Shown piece after piece: positions 33,055 through 41,751 of a stretch of DNA of 64,000 bases. The stretch is taken from assembly GCA_963703085.1 (NCBI GenBank), contig OY969789.1, positions 3,162,001-3,226,000 on the forward strand, read 5' to 3'. The position numbers and the translations under genes were made by a program. Position 1 is the first letter of the stretch, and each line of letters starts with the position of its first letter. The DNA comes from DATAEG01 sp963703085 (GTDB lineage: Bacteria; Actinomycetota; Actinomycetes; Mycobacteriales; Jatrophihabitantaceae). The notes below the pieces were generated by a model, which was not told the DNA's origin, made no database searches, and saw nothing but the letters and a program-made list of their open reading frames with translations.

Positions 33055-34508
33055 CGGATGAGTCCGGTGATCCGTTGTGCGGCCAGCCGCCCGGAGACCA
33101 GCACGCTGGGCACTCCCACTCCTGGCTGGGTGGCCGCGCCGCAGTACACCAGGTTCTCGACGTGCCGGTCCAGCGTCGACGTACGCAAGGGGCCGGTCTG
33201 CCCGATGCCGTGGTGCGGGCCGAACGGCGTGCCGGCGGGCAGCCCGCGAGCAGACCAGTCGTCCGGCGTGGTGATCCGGTCCGCCTCGGCGTCCGCCACG
33301 CAGGCACCGAGCCCACGGCTGTTCAGCACCGCCCGCATCCGCTCGCGGTAGGTCGTCCAGTCGAGATCGGGGGCGAGTGCGCGGTTCGGGACGGGAAACA
33401 GCGTGTAGTGGACGTGCCGGCCGGGCCGGGCCAGGGCCGGATCGGTACGGGTGGGCGCGCTGATCAGCACGGAGGGATCGCGCATCGGTTGCCCGGTCCG
33501 GATGATGTCGTCGAAGGTGCGCCGCCAGGCCGCGCCGAAGCTGATGGTGTGGTGCTCCGCCGTCGCGGTTTGCGGCGTGCCGGTGTGCCAGACCACGCAG
33601 GACGGCGCATAGCCCACGGTGCGCCGCGGCGCCGGGCGGCCCGGACGCGTCGCCGGGTCGGCGTTCCACACCACGGCGTCGGCGGCGATCCGATCACCGG
33701 CGGTGGTGTGCACGCCGGTCGCTCGGCCGTTCTCGACGAGGACCTGGTCCACATCGACGCGGTAGCGGTAGTGCACTCCGTGCCGGGTGCCGGCTGCGAC
33801 CAGCGCGCGGGCCACCGCGGACATCCCGCCACGGGGGTACCACACGCCGGCAACGCAGTCCATGTAGGCGATCACTGCATAACTGCCCAGCGCCCGCTGC
33901 GGTGCGAGACCGGCGTAGAGCGACTGGAAGGAGAAGATCCGCCGCAATCGCTCGTCGTGCAGGTGGGCGCCGACCAGGGCCGACCAGCGGCGCAGCCCGC
34001 CCATCCGGATCAGCTGCAGGACGCGGCCGACCGGCAGGTCACGCACGGAGTCGAAGTTGCGTTCGATGAACGCCGGCGCCTCGAGTTCGTACATCTCGCG
34101 CAACCGGCGGACCAGCCGCCGGTACCCGTCGACCTCGCGCGCCGCGCAGTGTGCAGCGATCTCATCGGCCATCGCATCCGGGTCGGTGCGCACCCGGATG
34201 GTTGATCCGTCGGCGAAGCGTGCCGCATACGCCGGGTCCAGGCGGACCAGGTCGAGGACGTCGTCGAGGTCCTCGCCCACCGCACCGAGTGCGTCCGCGA
34301 TCAGCGCGGGCATCGTCAGCACCGTCGGGCCGCTGTCGAAGTGGTAACCCGACATGTCCAGGCCGGCGGCCAACCCGCCCGGCCTGGCGGCGCGGTCCAG
34401 CACAGTCACCTGCCGCCCCGCGCCGGCGAGGTGCAGAGCCGCAGCGAGCCCGCCCAGGCCGGCACCCACGACGACCACCGCGTCGGTCCGGCCCGGCACG
34501 GTGCGCAC
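33051..34508 (-). CDS. crtI: Phytoene desaturase
   Basis: A 485-residue FAD-dependent desaturase converting phytoene to lycopene. The dinucleotide motif is VVVVGAGLGGLAAALHLAGAG, followed by ARPGGLAAGLDMSGYHFDSG, and the C-terminal signature YCGAATQPGVGVPSVLVSGR. GTG 34508 starts the gene. It is coupled to crtB. Geranylgeranyl diphosphate synthase (crtE) is absent from the window, so the precursor must come from elsewhere. Confidence 0.94.
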   Translation of the reverse strand: MRTVPGRTDAVVVVGAGLGGLAAALHLAGAGRQVTVLDRAARPGGLAAGLDMSGYHFDSGPTVLTMPALIADALGAVGEDLDDVLDLVRLDPAYAARFADGSTIRVRTDPDAMADEIAAHCAAREVDGYRRLVRRLREMYELEAPAFIERNFDSVRDLPVGRVLQLIRMGGLRRWSALVGAHLHDERLRRIFSFQSLYAGLAPQRALGSYAVIAYMDCVAGVWYPRGGMSAVARALVAAGTRHGVHYRYRVDVDQVLVENGRATGVHTTAGDRIAADAVVWNADPATRPGRPAPRRTVGYAPSCVVWHTGTPQTATAEHHTISFGAAWRRTFDDIIRTGQPMRDPSVLISAPTRTDPALARPGRHVHYTLFPVPNRALAPDLDWTTYRERMRAVLNSRGLGACVADAEADRITTPDDWSARGLPAGTPFGPHHGIGQTGPLRTSTLDRHVENLVYCGAATQPGVGVPSVLVSGRLAAQRITGLIR

Positions 34509-34528
34509 CGCACGACCCTATCCAGGGC

Positions 34529-34960
34529 TCACGTACTGGTCGTGCGCACGACGACGACGGGGCACGAGCCGTGACGCACGCAGTACTCGGCCACCGAGCC
34601 GAGCAGCATGCCCGGGAAGGTGGCCCGGCCGCGGTCGCCGACCACCAGCAGGGACGCGCCGGCCGATTGGGTCAGCAGGCTCGGGCCGGCCGGACCGTTG
34701 ATGACGTGTTCGGTGATCTCCAGGTCCGGGAAGCGTTCCCGGACGTCGGCCAGCGTGTCGGTGAGCGTTTGCGCGACGTCGCCGGCCGGGTCTGCGCCCG
34801 GCGGGATCCGGGTGATGTAGTTGGGCCAGCGCCAGCTGGAGACCGCCCGCAGCCGAGCGCCGGTGAGCACGGCTTGCTGGGCCGCCCAGTTCACCGCCTC
34901 CTTGCTCGAGTCCGACCCGTCGACGCCGACGACGATGAGGGGCCTGCTGTCCTCACTCAT
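34529..34960 (-). CDS. Universal stress protein, UspA family
   Basis: A 143-residue single USP domain with the ATP-binding signature VVGDRGRATFPGMLLGSVAEY (G-x2-G-x9-G-S pattern) and the opening PLIVVGVDGSDSSKEAVNWA. Binds ATP and is typically induced by stress or hypoxia. It overlaps the preceding small membrane protein gene by 8 nt; with the symporter upstream this forms a three-gene run. Confidence 0.9.
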   Translation of the reverse strand: MSEDSRPLIVVGVDGSDSSKEAVNWAAQQAVLTGARLRAVSSWRWPNYITRIPPGADPAGDVAQTLTDTLADVRERFPDLEITEHVINGPAGPSLLTQSAGASLLVVGDRGRATFPGMLLGSVAEYCVRHGSCPVVVVRTTST

Positions 34961-35249
34961 GGGTCTGCTCCGTTGTCTCGTCGTCCGGATCGATCTCGCG
35001 CCGCAATGGGCTCAGCCGTTGCCAGGTCAGGAAGATGATGCCGACCACGAGCATGCCGATGCCCAGCCACAGGTTGATGTTGATGTTGCTGGCCTTGGCG
35101 CGTTCCTTGTCGGAGGTGAAGAACCCGTCGACGGTGAGGATCACGCCATAGAGAGTGAACAGGCCGCCGATGAGCAACCTGATGTCGAACAGTCTGGCGG
35201 CGGCTGATTTCGGGGCGTCCGGCTCGCTCGGGGACGTGTTCTCGGGCAT
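34953..35249 (-). CDS. Small two-TM membrane protein
   Basis: A 98-residue protein with two helices (IGGLFTLYGVILTVDGFF and NLWLGIGMLVVGIIFLTW) and an acidic C-terminus. Proteins like this sit next to sodium:solute symporters in actinobacteria, possibly as accessory subunits (inferred). ATG 35249 is 11 nt after AGGAGG; GTG 35258 is only 2 nt after it. It begins 15 nt after the symporter stop. Confidence 0.75.
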   Translation of the reverse strand: MPENTSPSEPDAPKSAAARLFDIRLLIGGLFTLYGVILTVDGFFTSDKERAKASNININLWLGIGMLVVGIIFLTWQRLSPLRREIDPDDETTEQTHE

Positions 35250-35264
35250 GGTGATCACTCCCTC

Positions 35265-36944
35265 CTAGGCGAAGATGAACGACAGGACGACGACGATTCC
35301 CAGCGAGATGCCGCCGAGTACGACCGGCGAGGCCCACCACGTGGGTTTGGGCACCTTGGCCGGGTCCGGCGCATCGGGATCGGGCACCCCCCAGACGAGA
35401 CCGGCGAGCTCGGCCACCGGCTTGGGTCGGGTTACCAGGCTGACTCCTACGGTGACGACCACGTCGGCGACGAAGGCGGTCATCGCCCCGTAGAAGTTCA
35501 GCATCTGCGCATTGATCAGTTTGTGGCTCGGGTCGTACACGCCGCCCGGGTAGAAGTAGGCGATGTCATAGCCGGCGAAGTGCATCACCGCGGCGCCGGC
35601 CGTTCCGGCGACCAGCCCCCAGAATCCCGCCCACGCACTCGACCGCTTCCAGAACATCGCGATGATGAACGTGGCGAACAGCGGTGCGTTGAAGTAGGAG
35701 AACAGCAACTGGATGTAGTTCATGATGTTGCTGTATCCCGACGCGATGAAGGCCGTGCCGATGCCGATGACGATGCCGATCACCGTCACGACCCGGCCGA
35801 CGCGCAGGTAATAGCTGTCGCGGCGCTCCCGCACCACGTACGTCTGCCAGATGTCGTAAGTGAAGACGGTGTTGAACGAGCTGACGTTCGCAGCCATGCC
35901 GGCCATGAAAGCGGCGAGCAGGCCGGCCAGCGCGATGCCGAGGGTGCCGTTGGGCAAGAATCTGTTCATCAGCAACGGGATGGCGTCGTTGTACGTCGCG
36001 TTCTTGGACTTGCCGAGGTTGGGGACCAGCACCAGGGCGATGAGGCCCGGGATGATCGTCAGGGCCGGGATGAAGATCTTGGGGAACGAACCGATCAGCG
36101 GTGTGCGCCGGGCCGCGGAGAGGTCTTTCGCGGAGAGGGCACGCTGCACCTCGGCGAAGTTCGTCGTCCAATACCCGAACGACAGCACGAAGCCGAGACC
36201 CATCACGATCCCGATCCAGTCCCCGAGCGGGTTGGTCCAGTGTCCGACGTTCGTGCCGCCCCAGGTCGAGAACGAGTGCGACCCGAGCGCCGTGTGGGTC
36301 ACCTTCTCCTTCAGGCCGCTGTAGCCACCGACATCATGCAGGCCGATGATCACCAAGGGCACCAACCCGGCGACGATCACGAAGAACTGCAGCACCTCGT
36401 TGTAGATCGCGCCGGAGAGACCGCCGAGCAGGATGTATGCCAGCACGAACCCCGCCGAGACGATGATCGACACCCAGATGGGCCAGCCGATGAGCGCATT
36501 GATCACCAGCGCGAGGGCGTACAGGTTGACCCCGGCGGTGAGCACGGCGGCGAGTGCGAACGACCCGGCGTTGAACAGGTGGGTGGCCGGATTGAACCGG
36601 CGCAGCAGGAACTCCGGCACGCTGCGCACTTTGGAGCCGTAGTAGAACGGCATCATCACGACACCCAGGAAGACCATCGCGGGCACCGCGCCGATCCAGT
36701 AGAAGTGCAACGTCGACATGCCGTACTGCGCGCCGTTCGCCGCCATGCCGAGGATCTCGATGGCACCGAGGTTCGCGGAGATGAACGCCAGGCCGGTGAC
36801 CCACGCGGGCAGCGATCTGCCGGAGAGCAGGAAGTCCTCGCTCGTGGCGATCGCTCGCCGAGCCATCACGCCGATGGCTACCACCAGGGCGAAGTAGATG
36901 GCCAGCAACGTGTAGTCGAGGAAGTTGACGTCAAGTCTGAGCAC
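35265..36944 (-). CDS. Sodium:solute symporter family protein
   Basis: A 559-residue transporter with about 13 membrane helices. The SSS signature region is GLSGAIYNEVLQFFVIVAGL and another conserved stretch is AGLLAAFMAGMAANVSSFNT. It resembles SGLT/mannose-type permeases; the opening SEDFLLSGRSLPAWVTGLAF fits. Substrate unknown (sugar or organic acid). GGAGGTGATC precedes the ATG at the proper distance. Followed by the small membrane protein and UspA genes. Confidence 0.9.
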   Translation of the reverse strand: MLRLDVNFLDYTLLAIYFALVVAIGVMARRAIATSEDFLLSGRSLPAWVTGLAFISANLGAIEILGMAANGAQYGMSTLHFYWIGAVPAMVFLGVVMMPFYYGSKVRSVPEFLLRRFNPATHLFNAGSFALAAVLTAGVNLYALALVINALIGWPIWVSIIVSAGFVLAYILLGGLSGAIYNEVLQFFVIVAGLVPLVIIGLHDVGGYSGLKEKVTHTALGSHSFSTWGGTNVGHWTNPLGDWIGIVMGLGFVLSFGYWTTNFAEVQRALSAKDLSAARRTPLIGSFPKIFIPALTIIPGLIALVLVPNLGKSKNATYNDAIPLLMNRFLPNGTLGIALAGLLAAFMAGMAANVSSFNTVFTYDIWQTYVVRERRDSYYLRVGRVVTVIGIVIGIGTAFIASGYSNIMNYIQLLFSYFNAPLFATFIIAMFWKRSSAWAGFWGLVAGTAGAAVMHFAGYDIAYFYPGGVYDPSHKLINAQMLNFYGAMTAFVADVVVTVGVSLVTRPKPVAELAGLVWGVPDPDAPDPAKVPKPTWWASPVVLGGISLGIVVVLSFIFA

Positions 36945-37085
36945 GTGCGATCACCTCCGGGTCCAGCAGCCCGGGAGCGGGCCGGGAGCGAATCTCGGAT
37001 CGCACCCTATTCCGACCAGGCCCGCGCCGATACCGGCAAAATCGCGGCCCGTGTCGGGATGGGCGGTGACTCGGGCGGCGGACAC

Positions 37086-37097
37086 TACGCTGAGCGG
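37086..37097 (+). promoter_or_regulatory. Leaderless promoter -10 of metF
   Basis: TACGCT (37086-37091) is 6 nt before ATG 37098; no Shine-Dalgarno is present. Confidence 0.6.
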
Positions 37098-37985
37098 ATG
37101 GCGCGCACTGTGGCGGAATTGCTGGCGGGCGGGGGCCCGACGGTTTCCTTCGAGTTCATGCCGCCGAAGACCGACGAGGCCGAGCGACAACTGTGGCGCG
37201 CCATCCGTGAGCTCGAGCCGTTGCAGCCGTCGTTCGTGTCGGTCACCTATGGTGCCGGTGGTTCGACGAGGGATCGCACGATCGAGGTCACCGAGCGCAT
37301 CGCTCAGGACACCACCCTGCTGCCGGTGGCTCACCTCACCGCCGTGAACCACTCGATCACCGAGTTGCGCACCATCATCGGGCGGCTGGCGTCCGCGGGT
37401 GTGGTGAACATGCTCGCATTGCGCGGTGACCCGCCCGGCGATCCGCTCGGGGACTGGCAGAAGCACCCGGAGGGGCTGGAGTTCGCGTCGGACTTTGTCA
37501 GCTTGCTGCGCGACAGCGGCGACTTCTGCGTCGGCGTCGCTGCGTTCCCGTACAAGCATCCGCGCAGTCAGGACGTCGACTCCGACACTCGACGCTTTGT
37601 GGAGAAGGTGCGGGCCGGCGCCGACTACGCCATCACGCAGATGTTCTTCGACGTCGATGAGTACTTGCGGCTGCGCGACCGGGTCGCGGCCGCCGGGTGT
37701 GACGTGCCGATCGTTGCCGGGGTGATGCCGGTGACGACGATGAACACGATCGAGCGGGCGCCGCTGCTGTCAGGTGCGCCCTTCCCGCCGACGCTGGCGG
37801 CGAAATTCGAGAAGATCGCCGATGACAAGGCGGCAGTGCGCAGGCTGGGCATCGAGGAGACCACCAAGCAGTGTCAGCGGCTGTTGGACGAGGGAGTTCC
37901 CGGGCTGCACCTGTACACGTTGAACTGGTCGAAAGCGACCCGCGAGGTGTGGCACAACCTCGGCCTGAGCGCGGTCATCGGCTAG
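37098..37985 (+). CDS. metF: 5,10-methylenetetrahydrofolate reductase
   Basis: A 295-residue TIM-barrel flavoenzyme that makes 5-methyl-THF for methionine synthesis. Motifs: VSFEFMPPKTDEAERQLW (catalytic Glu), FVSVTYGAGGSTRDRT, LALRGDPPGD and ADYAITQMFFDVDEYLR. Homologous in position to Rv2172c, a member reported to be FAD-free in mycobacteria; cofactor use here is open. ATG 37098 is supported by TACGCT at 6 nt. Its 3' end overlaps the convergent GNAT gene by 11 nt. Confidence 0.93.
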   Translation: MARTVAELLAGGGPTVSFEFMPPKTDEAERQLWRAIRELEPLQPSFVSVTYGAGGSTRDRTIEVTERIAQDTTLLPVAHLTAVNHSITELRTIIGRLASAGVVNMLALRGDPPGDPLGDWQKHPEGLEFASDFVSLLRDSGDFCVGVAAFPYKHPRSQDVDSDTRRFVEKVRAGADYAITQMFFDVDEYLRLRDRVAAAGCDVPIVAGVMPVTTMNTIERAPLLSGAPFPPTLAAKFEKIADDKAAVRRLGIEETTKQCQRLLDEGVPGLHLYTLNWSKATREVWHNLGLSAVIG

Positions 37986-38541
37986 GTTGCGCTACCGGTT
38001 CGGTTGCCAGCGGGAGCATCCGGCCGAGGACCGCGAACGGGCGCGAGTCGCCGGGAAACCGGTGGTTGCGGGCCAGGTCGAGAAAGCCGAGTGAGCGATA
38101 CAGCCGGAAGGCGCGGGTGTCGGCGTCGGGCGTGGACAGCAGCATCGTCCGAGTGGGCACCGAGCCGGCCAGGTCCACCAGCAACTGGCGCCCCAACCCG
38201 CGGCCCTGGGCCGCCGGCAACACGTGCAGTTCGGAGAGCTCGAACGCATCGCTGAGCCAGTCGGCAATCAACTCCGGCGGCAGCGCCCGGTGCACCAGGT
38301 CGTGCCACCACTGACCTGGCCGGCTGGTGTAGCCGTAGCCGAACCCGACCAGCTCGTCCCGCTCCGACACAGCAGCTCGACAACGGAAGCCGGCCAACCT
38401 GGTGTGCCCGACGGCGGCCTGACCGCGCTGCGCGCCGGCCGACGGGTGGTAACCCATCGCCACGGTGTAGATCGCCATGGCTTCCTCGGCACGTGCGGCA
38501 AACGTCGCCGGGTCCCACGGGATCACCCGGACCGTGTTCAC
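37975..38541 (-). CDS. GNAT-family N-acetyltransferase
   Basis: A 188-residue acetyltransferase with an intact acetyl-CoA loop: SELHVLPAAQGRGLGRQLLV (R/Q-x-x-G-x-G). C-terminal strand FRLYRSLGFLDLARN is typical. The substrate is unknown. The N-terminus (MNTVRVIPWDPATFAARAEE) resembles actinobacterial stand-alone GNATs. It shares its last 11 nt with metF antisense. Confidence 0.85.
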   Translation of the reverse strand: MNTVRVIPWDPATFAARAEEAMAIYTVAMGYHPSAGAQRGQAAVGHTRLAGFRCRAAVSERDELVGFGYGYTSRPGQWWHDLVHRALPPELIADWLSDAFELSELHVLPAAQGRGLGRQLLVDLAGSVPTRTMLLSTPDADTRAFRLYRSLGFLDLARNHRFPGDSRPFAVLGRMLPLATEPVAQPSR

Positions 38542-38643
38542 CGACTGCCTCGCCGGGTCACGCGCGCAGCCGCTCGCGTCGTATGCGTGCGGCGGGAAGG
38601 CCTATCGCCGCGGTGCGGATTCATCGAGACGGTGCGGGGGAGC

Positions 38644-38934
38644 TCAGCGGCGCCAGTTGCTGCGGCGTTGCTGCCGCTCCCACACCAGTCCGCCCAACAC
38701 GAGAAGCAGGCAGATGGCCAGGGCCGCCGTGCCGGCGCCGTTGTAGTGGGTCGCGGTGAGCATCAGCGCCAGTGCGATGGCAGTGAAGTAGCCACCCAGC
38801 CGGGCCATCTTGCCCAGGTCGGCGTGCCAGCCCCAGTCCTCCGGGCGTTCGTGCCGGTGTGCCGGCTGGTCGAGTTCGTGCCCGGAGCCGGGACGCTCGA
38901 CCTGGGAGCCGGGAGCACTGTCGTGACTGGCCAT
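38644..38934 (-). CDS. DUF2631 family two-TM protein
   Basis: A 96-residue protein: His/Glu-rich N-terminus (HRHERPEDWGWHADLGKMAR) then two membrane helices (GYFTAIALALMLTATHYNG and AALAICLLLVLGGLVW). This family is conserved next to dxr in actinobacteria, function unknown. ATG 38934 lies 6 nt from CAGAAT (minus strand, 38941-38946), a leaderless arrangement, divergent from dxr. Confidence 0.82.
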   Translation of the reverse strand: MASHDSAPGSQVERPGSGHELDQPAHRHERPEDWGWHADLGKMARLGGYFTAIALALMLTATHYNGAGTAALAICLLLVLGGLVWERQQRRSNWRR

Positions 38935-39027
38935 GGCGTCATTCTGGCACTCTCCGGCGCACCGCGCTGCGCACGGGTCGACGGGTGCCGCTTCGTCCGC
39001 AGGTCGGCACCTTGCCACACTGGACGG
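38935..39027. promoter_or_regulatory. Divergent leaderless promoters of DUF2631 and dxr
   Basis: CAGAAT on the minus strand (38941-38946) is 6 nt from ATG 38934, and CACACT on the plus strand (39016-39021) is 6 nt from ATG 39028. Neither start has a Shine-Dalgarno. Confidence 0.5.
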
Positions 39028-40281
39028 ATGCGCGACACGGTGCGAGAAATGGACCAGTTCGGACCGACTGACCCCGCGGGGGAGGGATCGCCGCCGCGGC
39101 GCATCGTGCTGCTCGGCAGCACCGGGTCGATCGGCACCCAGGCCATCGACGTGATCCGGTCGGCCCCTGGCCGGTTCGAGGTGGTGGCCCTCGCCGCAGG
39201 CGGCAGCGACATCGACGCGATCGTCGCGCAGGCCATCGAGCTGCATCCCCTGGTGATCGGGGTGGCTCGGGCCGGCAGTGCCGATGTCTTGCGGGAGCGA
39301 TTGCTGGCCAAGTGGCCGGCCGGCGCGACACTGCCCGAGGTGGTTGACGGTCCCGGCGCCGCTGCCCAGCTGGCCACCGTCGATGCGGACCTGGTGGTGA
39401 ACGGGATCGCCGGTGACCAAGGTCTGGCCGCGACGCTCGCCGCGCTCGGCACCGGCGTTCGCGTTGCGCTGGCCAACAAGGAATCACTGATCGCCGGTGG
39501 TCCGCTCGTGCTCGCGGCGGCGGCTCCCGGCCAGCTCATCCCGGTCGACTCGGAGCACTCCGCGCTGGCGCAGGCGCTGCGAGCCGGTCGCATCGAGGAT
39601 GTCGCCCGGCTGCTGATCACCGCCAGTGGCGGCCCTTTCCGGGGACGGCGCCGCGCCGATCTCGCCCACGTCACTGTCGCCGACGCGATGGCCCATCCGA
39701 CGTGGTCGATGGGCCCCCTCATCACCATCAACTCCGCGACCCTGGTGAACAAAGGCCTCGAGGTGATCGAGGCCAGGCTGCTGTACGACATCGGCTTCGA
39801 CCGGATCGAGGTCGTGGTGCACCCGCAGTCGATTGTCCATTCCATGGTCGAGTACGTGGACGGCGCGACGATCGCCGCGGCCAGCCCGCCGGACATGCGA
39901 CTGCCGATCGCCCTCGCGCTGGCCTGGCCCGGCCGGGTGCCGGCGGCCGCACCGACCTTCGATTGGGCAACGGCGTCGAGCTGGACGTTCGAGCCGCTGG
40001 ATCACGGCCTGTTCCCGGCCGTGGAGCTGGCGTACCGCGCCGGCGAGGCCGGTGGCTGCGCCCCCGCCGTGTTCAACGCCGCCAATGAGGAGCTGGTCGC
40101 CGCGTTCCTTCAGGACAGATGCGGGTATCTGGCCATCACCGACGGCATCGAGTCGGTTCTGGCCGGTTGGCTGAGCGATCAGCATGCGGCCGCCGGCAAC
40201 CCAGGTACGGTGGAGGACATCGTCCAGGCGCAGGAGTGGGCGCGTGCACACGCCCGTGAGTACGTCTCCGCGACTGGGTGA
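39028..40281 (+). CDS. dxr: 1-deoxy-D-xylulose-5-phosphate reductoisomerase
   Basis: A 417-residue MEP-pathway enzyme that converts DXP to MEP with NADPH. The nucleotide motif is RIVLLGSTGSIGTQAIDVI (about 25-43); ANKESLIAGG, DSEHSALAQAL and LITASGGPFRGRRR carry the metal and substrate residues; MGPLITINSATLVNKGLEVI is the flexible-loop region. The 22 residues before the NADPH motif are variable. The upstream frame extends far but overlaps DUF2631. dxr-rip1-ispG is conserved across actinobacteria (Rv2870c-Rv2868c). Confidence 0.96.
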   Translation: MRDTVREMDQFGPTDPAGEGSPPRRIVLLGSTGSIGTQAIDVIRSAPGRFEVVALAAGGSDIDAIVAQAIELHPLVIGVARAGSADVLRERLLAKWPAGATLPEVVDGPGAAAQLATVDADLVVNGIAGDQGLAATLAALGTGVRVALANKESLIAGGPLVLAAAAPGQLIPVDSEHSALAQALRAGRIEDVARLLITASGGPFRGRRRADLAHVTVADAMAHPTWSMGPLITINSATLVNKGLEVIEARLLYDIGFDRIEVVVHPQSIVHSMVEYVDGATIAAASPPDMRLPIALALAWPGRVPAAAPTFDWATASSWTFEPLDHGLFPAVELAYRAGEAGGCAPAVFNAANEELVAAFLQDRCGYLAITDGIESVLAGWLSDQHAAAGNPGTVEDIVQAQEWARAHAREYVSATG

Positions 40282-40331
40282 GGTGATCACGACCCGCCGG
40301 ACGGTGGGCTGAGCCGAGAGGCGGACCGCAC

Positions 40332-41681
40332 GTGTTGTACGCCCTCGGCGTGATCGTCTTCGCGGTCGGCCTGCTCGGGTCGATCGCGCTGCACGAGGTC
40401 GGGCACATGGTGCCGGCGAAGAAGTTCGGCGTGAAGGTCACCCAGTACATGGTCGGCTTCGGCCCGACGGTCTGGTCGAAGCGCAAGGGCGAGACCGAGT
40501 ACGGCCTCAAGGCCATCCCGCTCGGTGGCTACATCCGGATGATCGGGATGATCCCGCCACGGCAGAACAACAAGCCGTCGCGTTGGCCGCGCCGGCTGGC
40601 CACCACCGTCGAGGACTTCCGCAGCGCCAGCCGGCACGACGTGCAGCCTGGCGACGACCACCGCGAGTTCTACCGCCTGACGCCATGGAAGAAGATCGTG
40701 GTGATGCTCGGCGGTCCGGTCATGAACTTCGTGATCTACCTCGTGCTGACGATCCTGCTGCTCGGCACGATCGGGATGAAGCACCCGACGAACAAGGTCG
40801 ATTCCGTCGCCCAGTGCGTCGTCGCCGCCAACGTGAAGGTTCCGGCCGACGGCAGCTGCCCGGCCGGCGCGCCGACCGCCCCGGCCAACGGTGCGTTGCG
40901 GCCGGGCGACGAGATTCTCGCCGTCAACGGTCAGAAGATGAAGTCCTGGGACGACACCGTCGCGATCATCGAGAAGTCGGCGGGCAAGACCCTCTCGCTC
41001 ACCGTCAGGCGCGCCGGCGCGGAGCAGACCGTCAACCTCGTGCCGGTCCAGAACCGCAAGTACATCAACGACACCAGCGACAAGACCAAGGTTGCCGGCT
41101 TCATCGGCGTCGGCACGGCGTATGCGTACAACCGGGTGGGGATCACGCAGATCCCCGGGCAGATCAATGCCCAGATCGTGCAAGGGCTGCGCGCGCTCGG
41201 CTCGTTCCCACAGAAGATCGGCAGCCTCTTCGGCACTGTTTTCGAGGGCAAGAAGCGTGACCCGAACGGCGCCGTCGGCGTCGTCGGGCTCGGCCGGATC
41301 GGCGGCGAGGTGGCCGCCTCGCACGGGCTGGACTTCCTCGACAAGGCCTACTTCCTGCTGTTCCTGCTGGCCGGAGTCAACCTGCTGCTGTTCTTCTTCA
41401 ATCTGCTGCCCCTGCTGCCGCTGGACGGCGGGCATGTGGCCGGCGCTGTTGTCGAAGCCATCAAGCGCCGGGTCGTCGCCCGCCGGGAGATGACCGCCGG
41501 CCGAGCGGAGCGGGCCCCACCGGACGGAGTGGGGCGGCACGCCGTCCAGACCCGCAAGCAGATCTACGTCGACACCGCCCAGATGGTGCCGGTGCTGTAC
41601 GGCGTCGCCGGGTTGCTGTTGATGTTCACCTTGCTGGTGGTCTACGCCGACATCGTGAAACCGATCACCCTCAACAGCTGA
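40332..41681 (+). CDS. rip1: Site-2 protease Rip1/RseP
   Basis: A 449-residue intramembrane metalloprotease. The zinc motif HEVGH is at residues 21-25 in TM1, a PDZ domain occupies about 150-260 (NGALRPGDEILAVNGQK), and the third zinc ligand is in LPLDGGHVAG in TM3. In M. tuberculosis Rip1 cleaves several anti-sigma factors and controls envelope lipid composition. The PDZ is preceded by VAQCVVAANV and a Cys-containing insertion. GTG start is 12 nt after AGAGG. Part of the dxr-rip1-ispG operon. Confidence 0.94.
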   Translation: MLYALGVIVFAVGLLGSIALHEVGHMVPAKKFGVKVTQYMVGFGPTVWSKRKGETEYGLKAIPLGGYIRMIGMIPPRQNNKPSRWPRRLATTVEDFRSASRHDVQPGDDHREFYRLTPWKKIVVMLGGPVMNFVIYLVLTILLLGTIGMKHPTNKVDSVAQCVVAANVKVPADGSCPAGAPTAPANGALRPGDEILAVNGQKMKSWDDTVAIIEKSAGKTLSLTVRRAGAEQTVNLVPVQNRKYINDTSDKTKVAGFIGVGTAYAYNRVGITQIPGQINAQIVQGLRALGSFPQKIGSLFGTVFEGKKRDPNGAVGVVGLGRIGGEVAASHGLDFLDKAYFLLFLLAGVNLLLFFFNLLPLLPLDGGHVAGAVVEAIKRRVVARREMTAGRAERAPPDGVGRHAVQTRKQIYVDTAQMVPVLYGVAGLLLMFTLLVVYADIVKPITLNS

Positions 41682-41739
41682 CCCCAACGATTCAGCGGCG
41701 GTATCCCCGAGCCGGGTGAGCTATTGCGCGGCAAGCGCG

Positions 41740-41751
41740 GATAATGGGGGC
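41740..41751 (+). promoter_or_regulatory. Leaderless promoter -10 of ispG
   Basis: GATAAT (41740-41745) is 6 nt before GTG 41752, so ispG can be transcribed separately from rip1. Confidence 0.55.

Noticed and set aside
35523..37097. Long plus-strand open frame upstream of metF
   Set aside because: It lies opposite the sodium symporter and is rich in His, Arg and Asp as expected of a shadow; metF starts at 37098.
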